Position numbers and translations under genes: made by a program. Below, in pieces: positions 52,481 through 61,884 of a stretch of 64,000 bases of DNA. This stretch comes from Stenotrophomonas indicatrix (GTDB lineage Bacteria; Pseudomonadota; Gammaproteobacteria; Xanthomonadales; Xanthomonadaceae), in contig CP168152.1 in NCBI GenBank assembly GCA_041545745.1, positions 1,796,001-1,860,000 of the forward strand, in the 5' to 3' direction. Position 1 is the stretch's first letter. Each line of letters starts with the position of its first letter. Below the pieces are notes generated by a model. It was not told the origin of the DNA and made no database searches. It saw only the letters and a program-made list of their open reading frames with translations.

Positions 52481-54550
52481 TCAACCGAACTCGAAGTTCA
52501 TCGCCGGCGCTGCTGGGCCGACGAAATCGCCCTGCACGTAATCGACGCCGGCACTGAACAGCAGTGTCATCGAGTTGGCGTCGCTGACGAACTCAGCCAT
52601 GGTGCGGATGCCGGCTTCCTGCGCGCGTGCGGTGATCTGGCTGACCCGGTCGATGTTCTCGCGGGTGGCGGCCAGGTCGCTGGTGAAGCCGCGATCAAGC
52701 TTGAGGAACTGCGGCTGGAAGTGGGCCAGCAGCTGGAACGAATCCAGGCCCGAGCCGAACTGCTCCAGACCGATCCGGCAGCCGAGTGGCGCCACTTCCG
52801 CCAGGAACTGCTGGGCGCTGCGCAGGTGGGTGAACACCTTCGACTCCGGCGCATGCAGCCACAGGCGTTCGCCCGGCACGCCGTGTGCCTGCAACTGCTG
52901 GCGCAGCGTGGCGATCATCTTCGGATCATCGAACGATTCCGGCGTGACCTTCACCAGCACCTGGGTGGGATGGCCCTCGCGCGCCCGCGCGCCCAGTACC
53001 GCGATCGCCCGCGATACGACCCAGCGGTTGATGTCCGCCAGCAGGTCGTGTTCTTCGGCAATGCCGAGGAACGCGGTCGGGCTCAGCAGCTCTCCGTTGT
53101 GCTCCAGCCGCAGGTAGGCTTCATACAGCTCCAGCGACTCGCCCTGCAGGTTCAGCACCGGCTGGTAATGCAGATGGAAGCCATCGCCTGCCAACGCTTC
53201 GCGGATGCGCGCGACCCAGCGCTGCACGCGCTCTTCCTCCACGCGATCAACAGCGGCCGGGTCGAAGATGCGGCAGGTATTGCCGAGCGCGGCAGCGGCC
53301 TGCGTGCATTCACTGGCGCGCGCCAGCACCTGGCCGATGCTGGCGATCTTCTCGCCCACCTGCACCCCGCCAATGCTGACGGTCACCGTGGCCGAGCGCG
53401 CACCGATGCTGAAGACGTGCGCGGCATAGGCTTCACGGATGCGCTCGGCCAATGCCACGGTCTGCGCATAGGGACCGGACTGCAGCACGGCGAAACTGTG
53501 TTCGCCGAAACGGGCCAGCTGCGCATCTTCGCCAACGACCTTGGCCAGCAGCGCGGCGAGGGCGCCGATCAGGGCGTCGGCCGAGGCCAGGCCGATGTCC
53601 GGGAGCAGGCGCGCGTAATGGTCCGGTTCGACCATCAGCAGACCGAACTGGCCCTCGCTGCGCCCGGCTTGGGCAACCGCATCCTCGACCTGCAGCATGA
53701 AGGTCGGGCGGTTGAGCAGGCCGGTGACCTGGTCGCGCTGGCGCAGGTCTTCGACCTCGCGTGCCAGCTCGGGGTCGAATTCCATGCGCCGGCGGAACAC
53801 CACCTGCAGGCAGGATTCGCCCTCGTAGGTGGCCGCGGTGAACTCCATAGTGGCCGGGAAGGCGCTGCCGTCCTGGTGGCGGGCGTCCAGCTGGTACTGC
53901 GGCGGAGGCGCTTCGCCGCGGCTGAGTGACTTCAGCAGCTGCTTGAAATCATCCACGTGCTGGGCGGCAACCATGTCCAGCAGCGAGATGCCTTCAACCT
54001 CCTCGAAATCCTCGTAACCGAACATTTCCAGGTAGGCGTCATTGGCGCGGATGTGCATGCCTTCGTGGACATAGGCGATGGGCTCGCGCGACGAGGCGAT
54101 CAGCGCGTCGCAGCGACGCTCGGTCTCGCGCATCTGCGCCTCGATCCGGCGCAGGCCGCGGCGTGCCTGCAGGTCGACCCACTGGTCGCGGACCACTGCC
54201 AGCAGGTGTTCGGCGCGCTGGCGCAGGGCGAGGGCGCGAACCCCGTTGCTGCTGGCCTGTACCAGTTCGTCCTCGTCGATGCGTTCGGCCAGCAGCACCA
54301 GCGGGATGTCCTTGCCGCTGGCGGCGATGTGCTGGGCCACCAGTGGCAGCGGAATGCTCTGCGAGGGCGCAGCCAGCACCAGGTCGATCGCCTGGCTGGC
54401 CAGCACCTGCGACAGCTCGGCCGAATCCTGCGGGCGCCATGGGCGCACGGCGATGCCGCTGTTGCGCAGGGTGCTGACGATGGCTTCGGCGTTCTCGCCG
54501 CTGTCATCGACGATCAGCAGGCGGATGGTGATGTCGTTCGCGTTCTGCAT
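52481..54550 (-). CDS. fimX: FimX-like REC-PAS-degenerate GGDEF-degenerate EAL protein
   Basis: The 689-aa protein has a response-regulator-like N-terminus (TIRLLIVDDSGENAEAIVST), a PAS domain (DALIASSREPIAYVHEGMHI, MFGYEDFEEVEGISLLDMVA), a GGDEF domain whose signature is replaced (ARFGEHSFAVLQ) and an EAL domain with EAY in place of EAL (LYEAYLRLEHN). Such loss of both catalytic sites with retained c-di-GMP binding is typical of FimX, which controls type IV pili together with PilZ. Length and domain order match Xanthomonas FimX as I remember it. The symbol is by resemblance. Confidence 0.8.
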   Translation of the reverse strand: MQNANDITIRLLIVDDSGENAEAIVSTLRNSGIAVRPWRPQDSAELSQVLASQAIDLVLAAPSQSIPLPLVAQHIAASGKDIPLVLLAERIDEDELVQASSNGVRALALRQRAEHLLAVVRDQWVDLQARRGLRRIEAQMRETERRCDALIASSREPIAYVHEGMHIRANDAYLEMFGYEDFEEVEGISLLDMVAAQHVDDFKQLLKSLSRGEAPPPQYQLDARHQDGSAFPATMEFTAATYEGESCLQVVFRRRMEFDPELAREVEDLRQRDQVTGLLNRPTFMLQVEDAVAQAGRSEGQFGLLMVEPDHYARLLPDIGLASADALIGALAALLAKVVGEDAQLARFGEHSFAVLQSGPYAQTVALAERIREAYAAHVFSIGARSATVTVSIGGVQVGEKIASIGQVLARASECTQAAAALGNTCRIFDPAAVDRVEEERVQRWVARIREALAGDGFHLHYQPVLNLQGESLELYEAYLRLEHNGELLSPTAFLGIAEEHDLLADINRWVVSRAIAVLGARAREGHPTQVLVKVTPESFDDPKMIATLRQQLQAHGVPGERLWLHAPESKVFTHLRSAQQFLAEVAPLGCRIGLEQFGSGLDSFQLLAHFQPQFLKLDRGFTSDLAATRENIDRVSQITARAQEAGIRTMAEFVSDANSMTLLFSAGVDYVQGDFVGPAAPAMNFEFG

Positions 54551-54641
54551 GCACTGCTCCCCAATCTGCAAATCTAGATACACGATGCGTGGCGGCACGT
54601 CCATGCGCGCAGCGGTTGCGTGCCTGGAACGGCGATGCGGT

Positions 54642-55826
54642 TCACACCGCGCAGCCGGCCGCGTGCCCGCTGGCCCAGGCCCACTGGAAGTTGTAGCCAC
54701 CCAGCCAGCCGGTCACGTCCAGCACCTCGCCGACGAAATGCAGGCCAGGCACGCGCTTGGATTCCAGCGTCGACGAAGAGACTTCGTTGGTATCGACACC
54801 GCCAAGGGTGACTTCGGCGGTGCGGTAGCCCTCGGTGCCGCTGGCCACCAGCGGGAAGGCTGAAAGCACCTGTGCTGCCTTGCGCAGGTCCGGCTCGTCC
54901 AGTTGGCGCACCGGGCGGTCAGGCAGCCAGTGCTCGCACAGGCGCTGCGCCAGTCGCTTGGGCAGTACATCGCCCAGCACCGTACGCAGTTCCGCGGCGG
55001 GGCGTTCGCGCTTCATCTGGCGCAGCCATTCGCCGGCATCCTGGCCGGGCAGCAGATCCAGCGACAGCGCGTCACCGGGTTGCCAGAACGAGGAAATCTG
55101 CAGGATGGCCGGGCCACTGACGCCACGATGGGTCAGCAGCATGAAGTTGCGGAAGCTTGTGCCATTGCAGCTGGCCTCGACCGGCAGGGCGACGCCGCTG
55201 AGTTCGGCCAGGCGCTCCTGGTGGGTACCGCTGAGCGTCAACGGCACCAGGCCGGCGCGGGTCGGCAGCAGCTGATGGCCGAACTGGCGCGCGATCTCAT
55301 AGCCGAACCCGGTTGCACCGAGGCTGGGAATGGACAGGCCGCCGGTGGCGACCACCAGCGAGGCGCAATGGAACAGGCCGTGCGTGGTCTGCACGCGGAA
55401 GCCGTCGGTGCCATGCCCGATACGTTCCACGCTGCACTGCGTGCGGATCTGCACGCCGGCCTGCTGGCATTCGTCCACCAGCATCTTCACGATCTGCTTG
55501 GACGATACATCGCAGAACAGCTGGCCCAGCTCTTTTTCGTGATAGGCGATGCCGTGGCGCTCGACCATCTCGATGAAGTGGTAGGGCGAGTAACGCGCCA
55601 GCGCCGATTTGCAGAAATGCGGATTGGCCGACAGGAAGTTGGCCGGGGTAGTGCCGGTGTTGGTGAAATTGCAGCGGCCACCGCCGGACATCAGGATCTT
55701 CTTGCCGATCTTGTTGGCGTGGTCGATCACCTGCACATGCCGGCCTCGCTGGCCCGCCGTGATCGCGGTCATCAGCCCGGCTGCGCCGGCACCGATCACC
55801 AGCACGTCGCAACGGATCGTGCTCAT
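54642..55826 (-). CDS. yhiN: NAD(P)/FAD-dependent oxidoreductase, HI0933/YhiN family
   Basis: The 394-aa flavoprotein begins MSTIRCDVLVIGAGAAGLMT with a GxGxxG dinucleotide-binding motif. The signature KKILMSGGGRCNFTNTG follows, and the end GLHFVGEVLDVTGWLGGYNF completes the FAD site, with QWAWASGHAAG near the C-terminus. Substrate unknown. It overlaps the yaeQ gene by ATGA. Confidence 0.88.
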   Translation of the reverse strand: MSTIRCDVLVIGAGAAGLMTAITAGQRGRHVQVIDHANKIGKKILMSGGGRCNFTNTGTTPANFLSANPHFCKSALARYSPYHFIEMVERHGIAYHEKELGQLFCDVSSKQIVKMLVDECQQAGVQIRTQCSVERIGHGTDGFRVQTTHGLFHCASLVVATGGLSIPSLGATGFGYEIARQFGHQLLPTRAGLVPLTLSGTHQERLAELSGVALPVEASCNGTSFRNFMLLTHRGVSGPAILQISSFWQPGDALSLDLLPGQDAGEWLRQMKRERPAAELRTVLGDVLPKRLAQRLCEHWLPDRPVRQLDEPDLRKAAQVLSAFPLVASGTEGYRTAEVTLGGVDTNEVSSSTLESKRVPGLHFVGEVLDVTGWLGGYNFQWAWASGHAAGCAV

Positions 55827-56371
55827 GCCTTGGCGCGCTTGCGCCAGTTGGGGATCACGTCCAGCTGCATCTGATCGTTGAGCAACTGCACTTCGGCGTC
55901 CTGGATCAGCACGCTCCAGCGCATCGCACGCTGGATCTGCTGGCCCCACAGATCGACGAATCCGCCGTCCAGGTCCACCACCGACAGGTTGTCGAAGCGG
56001 GCCAGACCCTTGCTCTGCTTCTGCCACCAGATGTCCGACGCATTGCCGCCGTAGTTGACCACCTGCACCTGCCGGCTGCGGTTGCTGGCCTTGCGGATGC
56101 GCGACTCGTCCGGATGGCCGAGGTCGATCCACTGCAGGATGTCGCCGGTGTAGTCGTGTTCCCACAGGTCCGGCTCATCGTCGGTGCTCAGGCCGCGGCC
56201 GAACTCCAGGCGGTCGCCAGCGTTCAGCGCGAAGGCGAGCAGGCGCACCATCAGGCGTTCGTCGGTTTCAGACGGATGCTGGGCCAGGGTCAGGTTGTGG
56301 GTCGCGTAGTAGCCGCGATCCATGTCGCTGATCTGCAGTTCGGCCTTGCGGATGGTGGCGGTGAGGGCCAT
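55823..56371 (-). CDS. yaeQ: YaeQ family protein
   Basis: The 182-aa product begins MALTATIRKAELQISDMDRG and shows the YaeQ text HPSETDERLMVRLLAFAL, LWEHDYTGDILQWIDLGHPD and VVNYGGNASDIWWQK. The fold is related to PD-(D/E)XK nucleases. In some bacteria YaeQ modulates RfaH loss, but a clear role is lacking. It is the first gene of yaeQ-yhiN. Confidence 0.9.
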   Translation of the reverse strand: MALTATIRKAELQISDMDRGYYATHNLTLAQHPSETDERLMVRLLAFALNAGDRLEFGRGLSTDDEPDLWEHDYTGDILQWIDLGHPDESRIRKASNRSRQVQVVNYGGNASDIWWQKQSKGLARFDNLSVVDLDGGFVDLWGQQIQRAMRWSVLIQDAEVQLLNDQMQLDVIPNWRKRAKA

Positions 56372-56551
56372 GAAAATCCAGAGGGGTAAAGACCGTCAAT
56401 GATAGAGGTTTGCCCCGGGGGTGTCCGGTATGGGGGTGTCGGCAGGGCGTGATCGGTGGCACGCTGGCCGCCCTGATGCTTCCGGCTTGCCCTGTCGTAT
56501 GTCCCGTTCACGTCCGCGCCGCCTGCAGATCTTCGGCGCCCCGACCACGTC

Positions 56552-57421
56552 ATGAGCACGCCCAGTCGGCTGCAGCTGCCGCCCGGCAACTGGGTTTCCC
56601 TGCTGGAGGGGCTGTGCGCGCGCTTCCCGCGCATCGACCGGTTGCAGTGGGAGAGCCGCTTCGCGCGTGGGCGGGTGCAGGACGCGCAGGGCAGGGCGCT
56701 GGCGCCGGACATGCCGTGGCAGGTGGGGCTGGAGATCCGCTACTTCCGTGAAGTGGCCGACGAGCCGGTGATTCCCTTCGTGGAGACCATCCTGCATCAC
56801 GATGCGCACCTGCTGGTGGCTGACAAGCCGCACTTCCTGCCGACCGCGCCTGCCGGGGCCTTTGTGCGCGAAACCCTGTTGGCGCGTCTGGTCGAACGCA
56901 CCGGCAACGCCGATCTGGTGCCGTTGCATCGGCTGGACCGGCTGACGGCCGGCCTGGTGCTGTTCTCCACCCAGCCGGAAACGCGCGACGCCTACCAGCG
57001 ATTGTTCCGTGAGCGCCGCATCGAGAAGACCTACGAGGCGCTGGCGCCGGCCTTGCCAGACCTGCGATTCCCGCTGGAGCGGCACAGCCGGCTGCAGCCG
57101 GGGGAGCCGTTCTTCCGGATGGCTGAAGTTCCCGGCGAGCCGAATGGGTTGACCCGTGTCGAGGTCATTGATGCGCACGGCTCGGTCTGGCGCTACCGGC
57201 TTGCGCCGGAATCCGGACGCAAGCATCAGCTGCGCGTCCACATGGCCGCGCTCGGGGCGCCGATCCTGGGCGACGGGTTCTACCCGCAGCTGCAGGACCG
57301 GCCGCAGGGTGAGGGCGAGCTGCCGTTGCAGCTGCTGGCGCAGGCACTGTCCTTCGATGATCCGTTGACCGGCCAGCGACGCAGCTTCCGCAGCGCGCGC
57401 ACCTTGAGCGTTCCCGGCTGA
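56552..57421 (+). CDS. RluA-family pseudouridine synthase
   Basis: The 289-aa protein has the pseudouridine synthase core with the catalytic Asp in PLHRLDRLTAGLVLFS, then YQRLFRERRIEKTYEALAP, and PESGRKHQLRVHMAALGAPI. It lacks an obvious S4 domain but has a short N-terminal helical unit (WVSLLEGLCARFPRIDRLQW). It modifies uridine in rRNA or tRNA; the exact target is not clear from text. Confidence 0.88.
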   Translation: MSTPSRLQLPPGNWVSLLEGLCARFPRIDRLQWESRFARGRVQDAQGRALAPDMPWQVGLEIRYFREVADEPVIPFVETILHHDAHLLVADKPHFLPTAPAGAFVRETLLARLVERTGNADLVPLHRLDRLTAGLVLFSTQPETRDAYQRLFRERRIEKTYEALAPALPDLRFPLERHSRLQPGEPFFRMAEVPGEPNGLTRVEVIDAHGSVWRYRLAPESGRKHQLRVHMAALGAPILGDGFYPQLQDRPQGEGELPLQLLAQALSFDDPLTGQRRSFRSARTLSVPG

Positions 57422-57434
57422 CGCGCGGCCGGAT

Positions 57435-57923
57435 TCACCGGTTCGGGCGGCGCGCCAGCCAGCGGTCCAGTTCGGCAGCGAACAGCTGGCGGTCGCGCGC
57501 GCTGAGCGGCGGTGGTCCACCGGTCTGCACGCCGGTACCGCGCAGTTCTTCCATGAAATTGCGCATCGACAGCCGCTCGGCCATGTTGTTGGGGGTGTAC
57601 AGCTGGCCGCGTGGGTTCAGGGCCACCCCCTTCTTCTCCAGCACCAGGGCAGCCAGAGGGATGTCCTGGGTGACCACCAGGTCGCCGGGGGCCACCCGCT
57701 CGACAATGGCGCTGTCAGCTACGTCCAGTCCCTGTGGAACCTGGATCGAGCGCAGCCAGCGCGAGGGCGGGGTGCGGATCCACTGGTTGGCGACCAGGGT
57801 CAGCTCCACACCGACCCGTTCAGCTGCGCGGAACAGGATGTCGCGAATGACGACGGGGCAGGCGTCTGCGTCCACCCAGATGCGGGGGAGCAGGGGTTCA
57901 GCTCGGGGTTCAGCTTCAGTCAT
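57435..57923 (-). CDS. yaiI: YaiI/YqxD family protein (DUF188)
   Basis: The 162-aa protein has [20 protein letters not shown], the hallmark of UPF0178, then [20 protein letters not shown] and [20 protein letters not shown]. It may be a PIN-like nuclease fold, but its function is unknown. It converges on the pseudouridine synthase gene. Confidence 0.88.
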   Translation of the reverse strand: MTEAEPRAEPLLPRIWVDADACPVVIRDILFRAAERVGVELTLVANQWIRTPPSRWLRSIQVPQGLDVADSAIVERVAPGDLVVTQDIPLAALVLEKKGVALNPRGQLYTPNNMAERLSMRNFMEELRGTGVQTGGPPPLSARDRQLFAAELDRWLARRPNR

Positions 57924-58227
57924 TTACCCAGTGTAGGGTAGGAAAAACCTGAATGGGGGCCCGGATTTAGCCTCGATCTGGTGCAACCCCTTGCCCTGTC
58001 TGGGGGCCGACCGTCTGTCGCTGAATATCAGGGCTATCGCTTTTTGCTCAAAACACGCGTATCGTCTGGCCCACTGTGTTTGCTAGGGTCACCGTGAATC
58101 GTGGCCTGGTGCAGTTGATCTCACGATCCGCTCATCGATCCGCTTTACCAACGCCTGCAACTCAGTCTCGGCCCCGATACCCGGTGGCTGCGATTTTTTT
58201 CAACATGTGTTTCAGGAGTTAGTAAAT
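57924..58227. promoter_or_regulatory. Long gap holding the cold-shock gene promoter and leader
   Basis: About 300 bases without a gene. Cold-shock genes have long structured 5' leaders, and AGGAGT before the ATG is a good ribosome site. I cannot place the -35/-10 with confidence. No repeat of the GTAG class is seen here. Confidence 0.4.
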
Positions 58228-58437
58228 ATGTCTGATCGTCAGACCGGCACTGTCAAGTGGTTCAACGACGCCAAGGGCTTCGGCTTCATCACCCCGGAAA
58301 GCGGCCCGGACCTGTTCGTGCATTTCCGCGCGATCCAGGGCACCGGCTTCAAGACCCTGCAGGAAGGCCAGAAGGTTACCTTCGTCGCCGTCCAGGGCCA
58401 GAAGGGTATGCAGGCTGACCAGGTGCAGGCGGTCTAA
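58228..58437 (+). CDS. Cold-shock domain protein
   Basis: The 69-aa single CSD protein has RNP1 (KGFGFITPE) and RNP2 (DLFVHFRAI), binding single-stranded RNA or [20 protein letters not shown] is family text. Ser of the common FVHFSAI is Arg here. An upstream ATG at 58207 lacks the strong ribosome site. It is probably induced by cold or stationary phase. Confidence 0.92.
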   Translation: MSDRQTGTVKWFNDAKGFGFITPESGPDLFVHFRAIQGTGFKTLQEGQKVTFVAVQGQKGMQADQVQAV

Positions 58438-58461
58438 TCCGTCTGCTACCGTTTGGTAGCC

Positions 58462-58494
58462 AAAACGCCGGGAGCGAAAGCTCCCGGCGTTTTT
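58462..58494 (+). terminator. Intrinsic terminator of the cold-shock gene
   Basis: AAAACGCCGGGAGC, GAAA, GCTCCCGGCGTTTTT: a 14-bp stem with a GAAA loop and T-run. A weaker hairpin CTACC/GGTAG precedes it at 58445-58458. Confidence 0.92.
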
Positions 58495-58509
58495 CGTTAT
58501 GGGCTTCCT

Positions 58510-58536
58510 GTAGCGTCGGGCCAGGCCCGGCTCTAC
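58510..58536. repeat. GTAG-type repeat with GTAG at both ends
   Basis: GTAGCGTCGGGCC-A-GGCCCGGCTCTAC is imperfectly palindromic with GTAG heads on both strands. Confidence 0.7.
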
Positions 58537-58589
58537 AAAGGGCATGCACCCGGCACGGTACGATGCAGGCCTCCCCAAGGATCGTCCCC

Positions 58590-59279
58590 ATGCGCATCGT
58601 CCATCATCTGGAAAACTCCCGTTCGCTGCGCGTGCTGTGGATGCTGGAGGAGCTGGGGCTGGACTACGAGCTGCGCCGCTACCCGCGCGACCCGAAGACG
58701 ATGCTGGCGCCGCCGGAACTGCGTCAGGTGCACCCGCTGGGCAAGGCGCCGGTGCTGCAGGACGGTGAACTCATCCTCGCCGAATCCGGCGCCATCCTCG
58801 ATTACCTGGCTGACCGCTACGACATGCATCGCCAGCTGTCGCCGTCGCCGGTGCCGGCCGATGGCAAAGAGCGCATCGATTACCGCTACTGGCTGCACTA
58901 TGCCGAAGGCTCGGCGATGCCACCGATGCTGCTGACCTTGGTGATGAGCCGCATCCGCAGCGCGCCGATGCCGTTCTTCGCGCGGCCGATTGCCCGCAGC
59001 ATCGCCGACAAGGCCGAGCGCGGTTTCGTCGGCCCGCAACGACGCCTGCATCTGGACTGGATGGAACGGCGTCTGGCCGAAAGCCCGTGGTTTGCGGGCG
59101 AGCGCTTCACCGCCGCGGACATCCAGATGAGCTTCCCGATCCAGGCGGCGGCCGCGCGCGGCGGCGGGCTGGACGACAAGCCGGCATTGCGTGGCTTCCT
59201 CAAGCGCATAGGCGAGCGTCCGGCCTACCAGCGTGCCGAGGCGCACGGTGGCGCATTGCAGGCCCTGCGCGGCGATTGA
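58590..59279 (+). CDS. Glutathione S-transferase family protein
   Basis: The 229-aa protein has the thioredoxin-like N-terminal domain (HLENSRSLRVLWMLEELGLD), the cis-Pro and glutathione-binding segment (HPLGKAPVLQDGELILAESG) and the all-helical C-terminal domain (WFAGERFTAADIQMSFPIQA). Ser or Tyr catalytic residue is probably in NSRSLR. Substrate unknown. Start at MRIVHHLE avoids a short unlikely extension. Confidence 0.9.
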   Translation: MRIVHHLENSRSLRVLWMLEELGLDYELRRYPRDPKTMLAPPELRQVHPLGKAPVLQDGELILAESGAILDYLADRYDMHRQLSPSPVPADGKERIDYRYWLHYAEGSAMPPMLLTLVMSRIRSAPMPFFARPIARSIADKAERGFVGPQRRLHLDWMERRLAESPWFAGERFTAADIQMSFPIQAAAARGGGLDDKPALRGFLKRIGERPAYQRAEAHGGALQALRGD

Positions 59280-59310
59280 GGACGGCCGTCGTCGCCCCCA
59301 TGCTGTGCTC

Positions 59311-60876
59311 ATGGATACCACAGCTCCCCAGTTCGACAACCGCCTGCTGAATCTGCTGCCGGGCGATCCCGAGTCCGGCCCGCGCCGGCGCGAAGTACTG
59401 GGCGCAGCCTGGTCTTCGGTGATGCCGACGCCTGTTGCAGCGCCCGCGCTGCTGGCGTGGTCGCCGGAGGTTGCCGGGATGCTGGGGTTCGATCCTGCGC
59501 AGGTCAATGATGAAAGTTTCGCCCAGGTGTTCGGCGGCAACGCGCTGTATGCAGGCATGCAGCCGTGGGCGGCCAACTATGGAGGCCATCAGTTCGGGCA
59601 TTGGGCCGGGCAGTTGGGTGATGGTCGCGCCATTTCGCTGGGCGAGGTGATCGCCCCCGATGGCAGGCACTGGGAACTGCAGTTGAAGGGCGCCGGGCCA
59701 ACGCCTTACTCGCGCGGCGCCGACGGCCGTGCGGTGCTGCGCTCGTCGATCCGCGAATTCCTGTGCAGCGAGGCGATGCATCACCTCGGCGTGCCGACCA
59801 CCCGCGCCCTGTCGCTGGTCGGCACCGGTGAGGACGTGGTGCGCGACATGTTCTATGACGGCCATCCGCGCGCGGAGCCGGGTGCGATCGTCTGCCGGGT
59901 ATCGCCCTCGTTCCTGCGTTTTGGTTCATTTGAACTGCCCGCTTCACGTGGCGAGACCGCACTGTTGAAGCAGATGGTCGACGCCTGCATCGCCCGCGAT
60001 TTCCCGGAACTGAAGGGGCAGGGTGAAGTGTTGTATGGCGACTGGTTCGCACAGATCGCCGTGCGTACCGCAGAGATGATCGCGCACTGGATGCGCGTTG
60101 GCTTCGTGCATGGGGTGATGAACACCGACAATCTCTCCGTGCTCGGCGTGACCCTGGACTACGGCCCCTACGGTTGGGTCGAAGATTTCGATCCGGACTG
60201 GACGCCGAACACCACTGATGCGCAGGGGCGTCGCTATCGTTTCGGCACCCAGCCGCAGGTGGCGTACTGGAACCTCAGCCGTCTGGCGCAGGCGCTGTCG
60301 CCTTTGTTCGCCGACGTACAGCCGCTGCAGGCAGGGCTGGCCGCCTACCAGGCGACCTTTGTCGCCTGCACCCGCCGCGACGTGGCGGCCAAGCTGGGTC
60401 TGGCGGCCGCCGACGATACCGATCTGCAGCTCTATCAGCGCTGGCAGCAGCTGATGCAGGACGGTGGCATGGACATGACCCTGGCATGGCGTGCGCTGAT
60501 GCGCATCGATGCCAATGCGCCCGATGCGGGTGTACTGGCCGAAGTGTTCTACTACCCAGAGCGGCAGCACGCGGTGCAGGAAACTCTGCAGCAGTGGTTG
60601 CAGGATTACGCGGCACGGCTGCACGCAGATCCGCTGTCGGTACCCGCGCGGGTCGCGAAGATGGGTGCGGCCAATCCGCTGTATGTGCTGCGCAACTGGT
60701 TGGCACAGGAAGCGATCGATCGCGCCGAGCAGGGTGACCTGGGCGGTGTGCACGCCCTGCAGGACGTGCTGCGTGATCCGTACACCGAACGCCCGGGTCT
60801 GGAGCATTACGCCGGCAAGCGCCCAGCGTGGGCAGACAATCGCGCAGGCTGCTCGATGCTGTCCTGCAGTTCCTAG
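59311..60876 (+). CDS. selO: Protein adenylyltransferase SelO (YdiU)
   Basis: SelO is a pseudokinase-fold enzyme that transfers AMP to Ser, Thr or Tyr of proteins in redox stress. The 521-aa protein shows YGGHQFGHWAGQLGDGRAIS, LQLKGAGPTPYSRGADGRAV, GVMNTDNLSVLGVTLDYGPY and RNWLAQEAID. The C-terminal SMLSCSS end corresponds to the redox site where eukaryotic SelO has selenocysteine; here cysteine. Start at MDTTAPQ. A composite repeat follows immediately. Confidence 0.93.
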   Translation: MDTTAPQFDNRLLNLLPGDPESGPRRREVLGAAWSSVMPTPVAAPALLAWSPEVAGMLGFDPAQVNDESFAQVFGGNALYAGMQPWAANYGGHQFGHWAGQLGDGRAISLGEVIAPDGRHWELQLKGAGPTPYSRGADGRAVLRSSIREFLCSEAMHHLGVPTTRALSLVGTGEDVVRDMFYDGHPRAEPGAIVCRVSPSFLRFGSFELPASRGETALLKQMVDACIARDFPELKGQGEVLYGDWFAQIAVRTAEMIAHWMRVGFVHGVMNTDNLSVLGVTLDYGPYGWVEDFDPDWTPNTTDAQGRRYRFGTQPQVAYWNLSRLAQALSPLFADVQPLQAGLAAYQATFVACTRRDVAAKLGLAAADDTDLQLYQRWQQLMQDGGMDMTLAWRALMRIDANAPDAGVLAEVFYYPERQHAVQETLQQWLQDYAARLHADPLSVPARVAKMGAANPLYVLRNWLAQEAIDRAEQGDLGGVHALQDVLRDPYTERPGLEHYAGKRPAWADNRAGCSMLSCSS

Positions 60877-60882
60877 GTAGGG

Positions 60883-61176
<294 letters not shown>

Positions 61177-61242
61177 ACCCCTCAACAGGCAGCCGGCGCC
61201 CGGAACAGGTACCCTATGCCGCCATCAGACAACTGAATCGCC

Positions 61243-61779
61243 ATGACCGACGTCATCGTCGCTCCGCAGTGGGCCTCGCGCCTGCGCGACATCGCCGACT
61301 TCCCCAAGCCGGGCATCCTGTTCAAGGACATCATGCCGCTGCTCGCGCACAGCGAGGACTTCCGTGGCGCGATCGCAGCGATGGCCGATCGCTGGCGCGA
61401 GCAGAAGCTGGATGCAGTGGTCGGCATCGAATCGCGTGGCTTCATTCTGGGCGCGGCCATGGCGCTGGAACTGGGCGTCGGCTTCGTGCCGGTGCGCAAG
61501 CCGGGCAAGCTGCCGGGCAAGGTGCTGCGCGAGGAATACACCCTGGAATACCGCAGCGACTGCATTGAAGTGCATGCCGACGCGCTGCCGGCCGGTGCGC
61601 GCGTGGCGATCATCGATGATGTGCTGGCAACCGGCGGCACGCTGGTTGCTGCGTTGTCGCTGGTGCGCCGCCTGGGCGTAAACGTGGTCGGCGCAGGCGT
61701 TCTGGTCGAGCTGGATGGCTTGGGCGGTCGTGGCCGCTGGGAAGTGGATCTGCCGCTGCACACCGAACTGGTGTTCTGA
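61243..61779 (+). CDS. apt: Adenine phosphoribosyltransferase
   Basis: Apt salvages adenine to AMP using PRPP. The 178-aa protein has [48 protein letters not shown] and the PRPP-binding [17 protein letters not shown]. Complete and normal length. It lies just behind composite repeat copy 3, which may hold or affect its promoter. Confidence 0.96.
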   Translation: MTDVIVAPQWASRLRDIADFPKPGILFKDIMPLLAHSEDFRGAIAAMADRWREQKLDAVVGIESRGFILGAAMALELGVGFVPVRKPGKLPGKVLREEYTLEYRSDCIEVHADALPAGARVAIIDDVLATGGTLVAALSLVRRLGVNVVGAGVLVELDGLGGRGRWEVDLPLHTELVF

Positions 61780-61784
61780 TTCCG

Positions 61785-61875
61785 GTAGCTGCCAACCTTG
61801 GTTGGCACCGGATGGATGGGCCAACCAAGGTTGGCCACTACCAGGTCACGTCGCTGCCAACCGTGATTGGCAGCG
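61785..61875. repeat. Cluster of three related palindromes (CCAACC/GGTTGG stems)
   Basis: GTAGCTGCCAACC-TT-GGTTGGCA at 61785, its inverse CCAACC-AA-GGTTGGCCACTAC ending at 61841, and GCTGCCAACC-GTGA-TTGGCAGC at 61853-61875. They lie between the convergent 3' ends of apt and dbpA and are GTAG-headed. Confidence 0.75.
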
Positions 61876-61884
61876 CCCCTTCAA

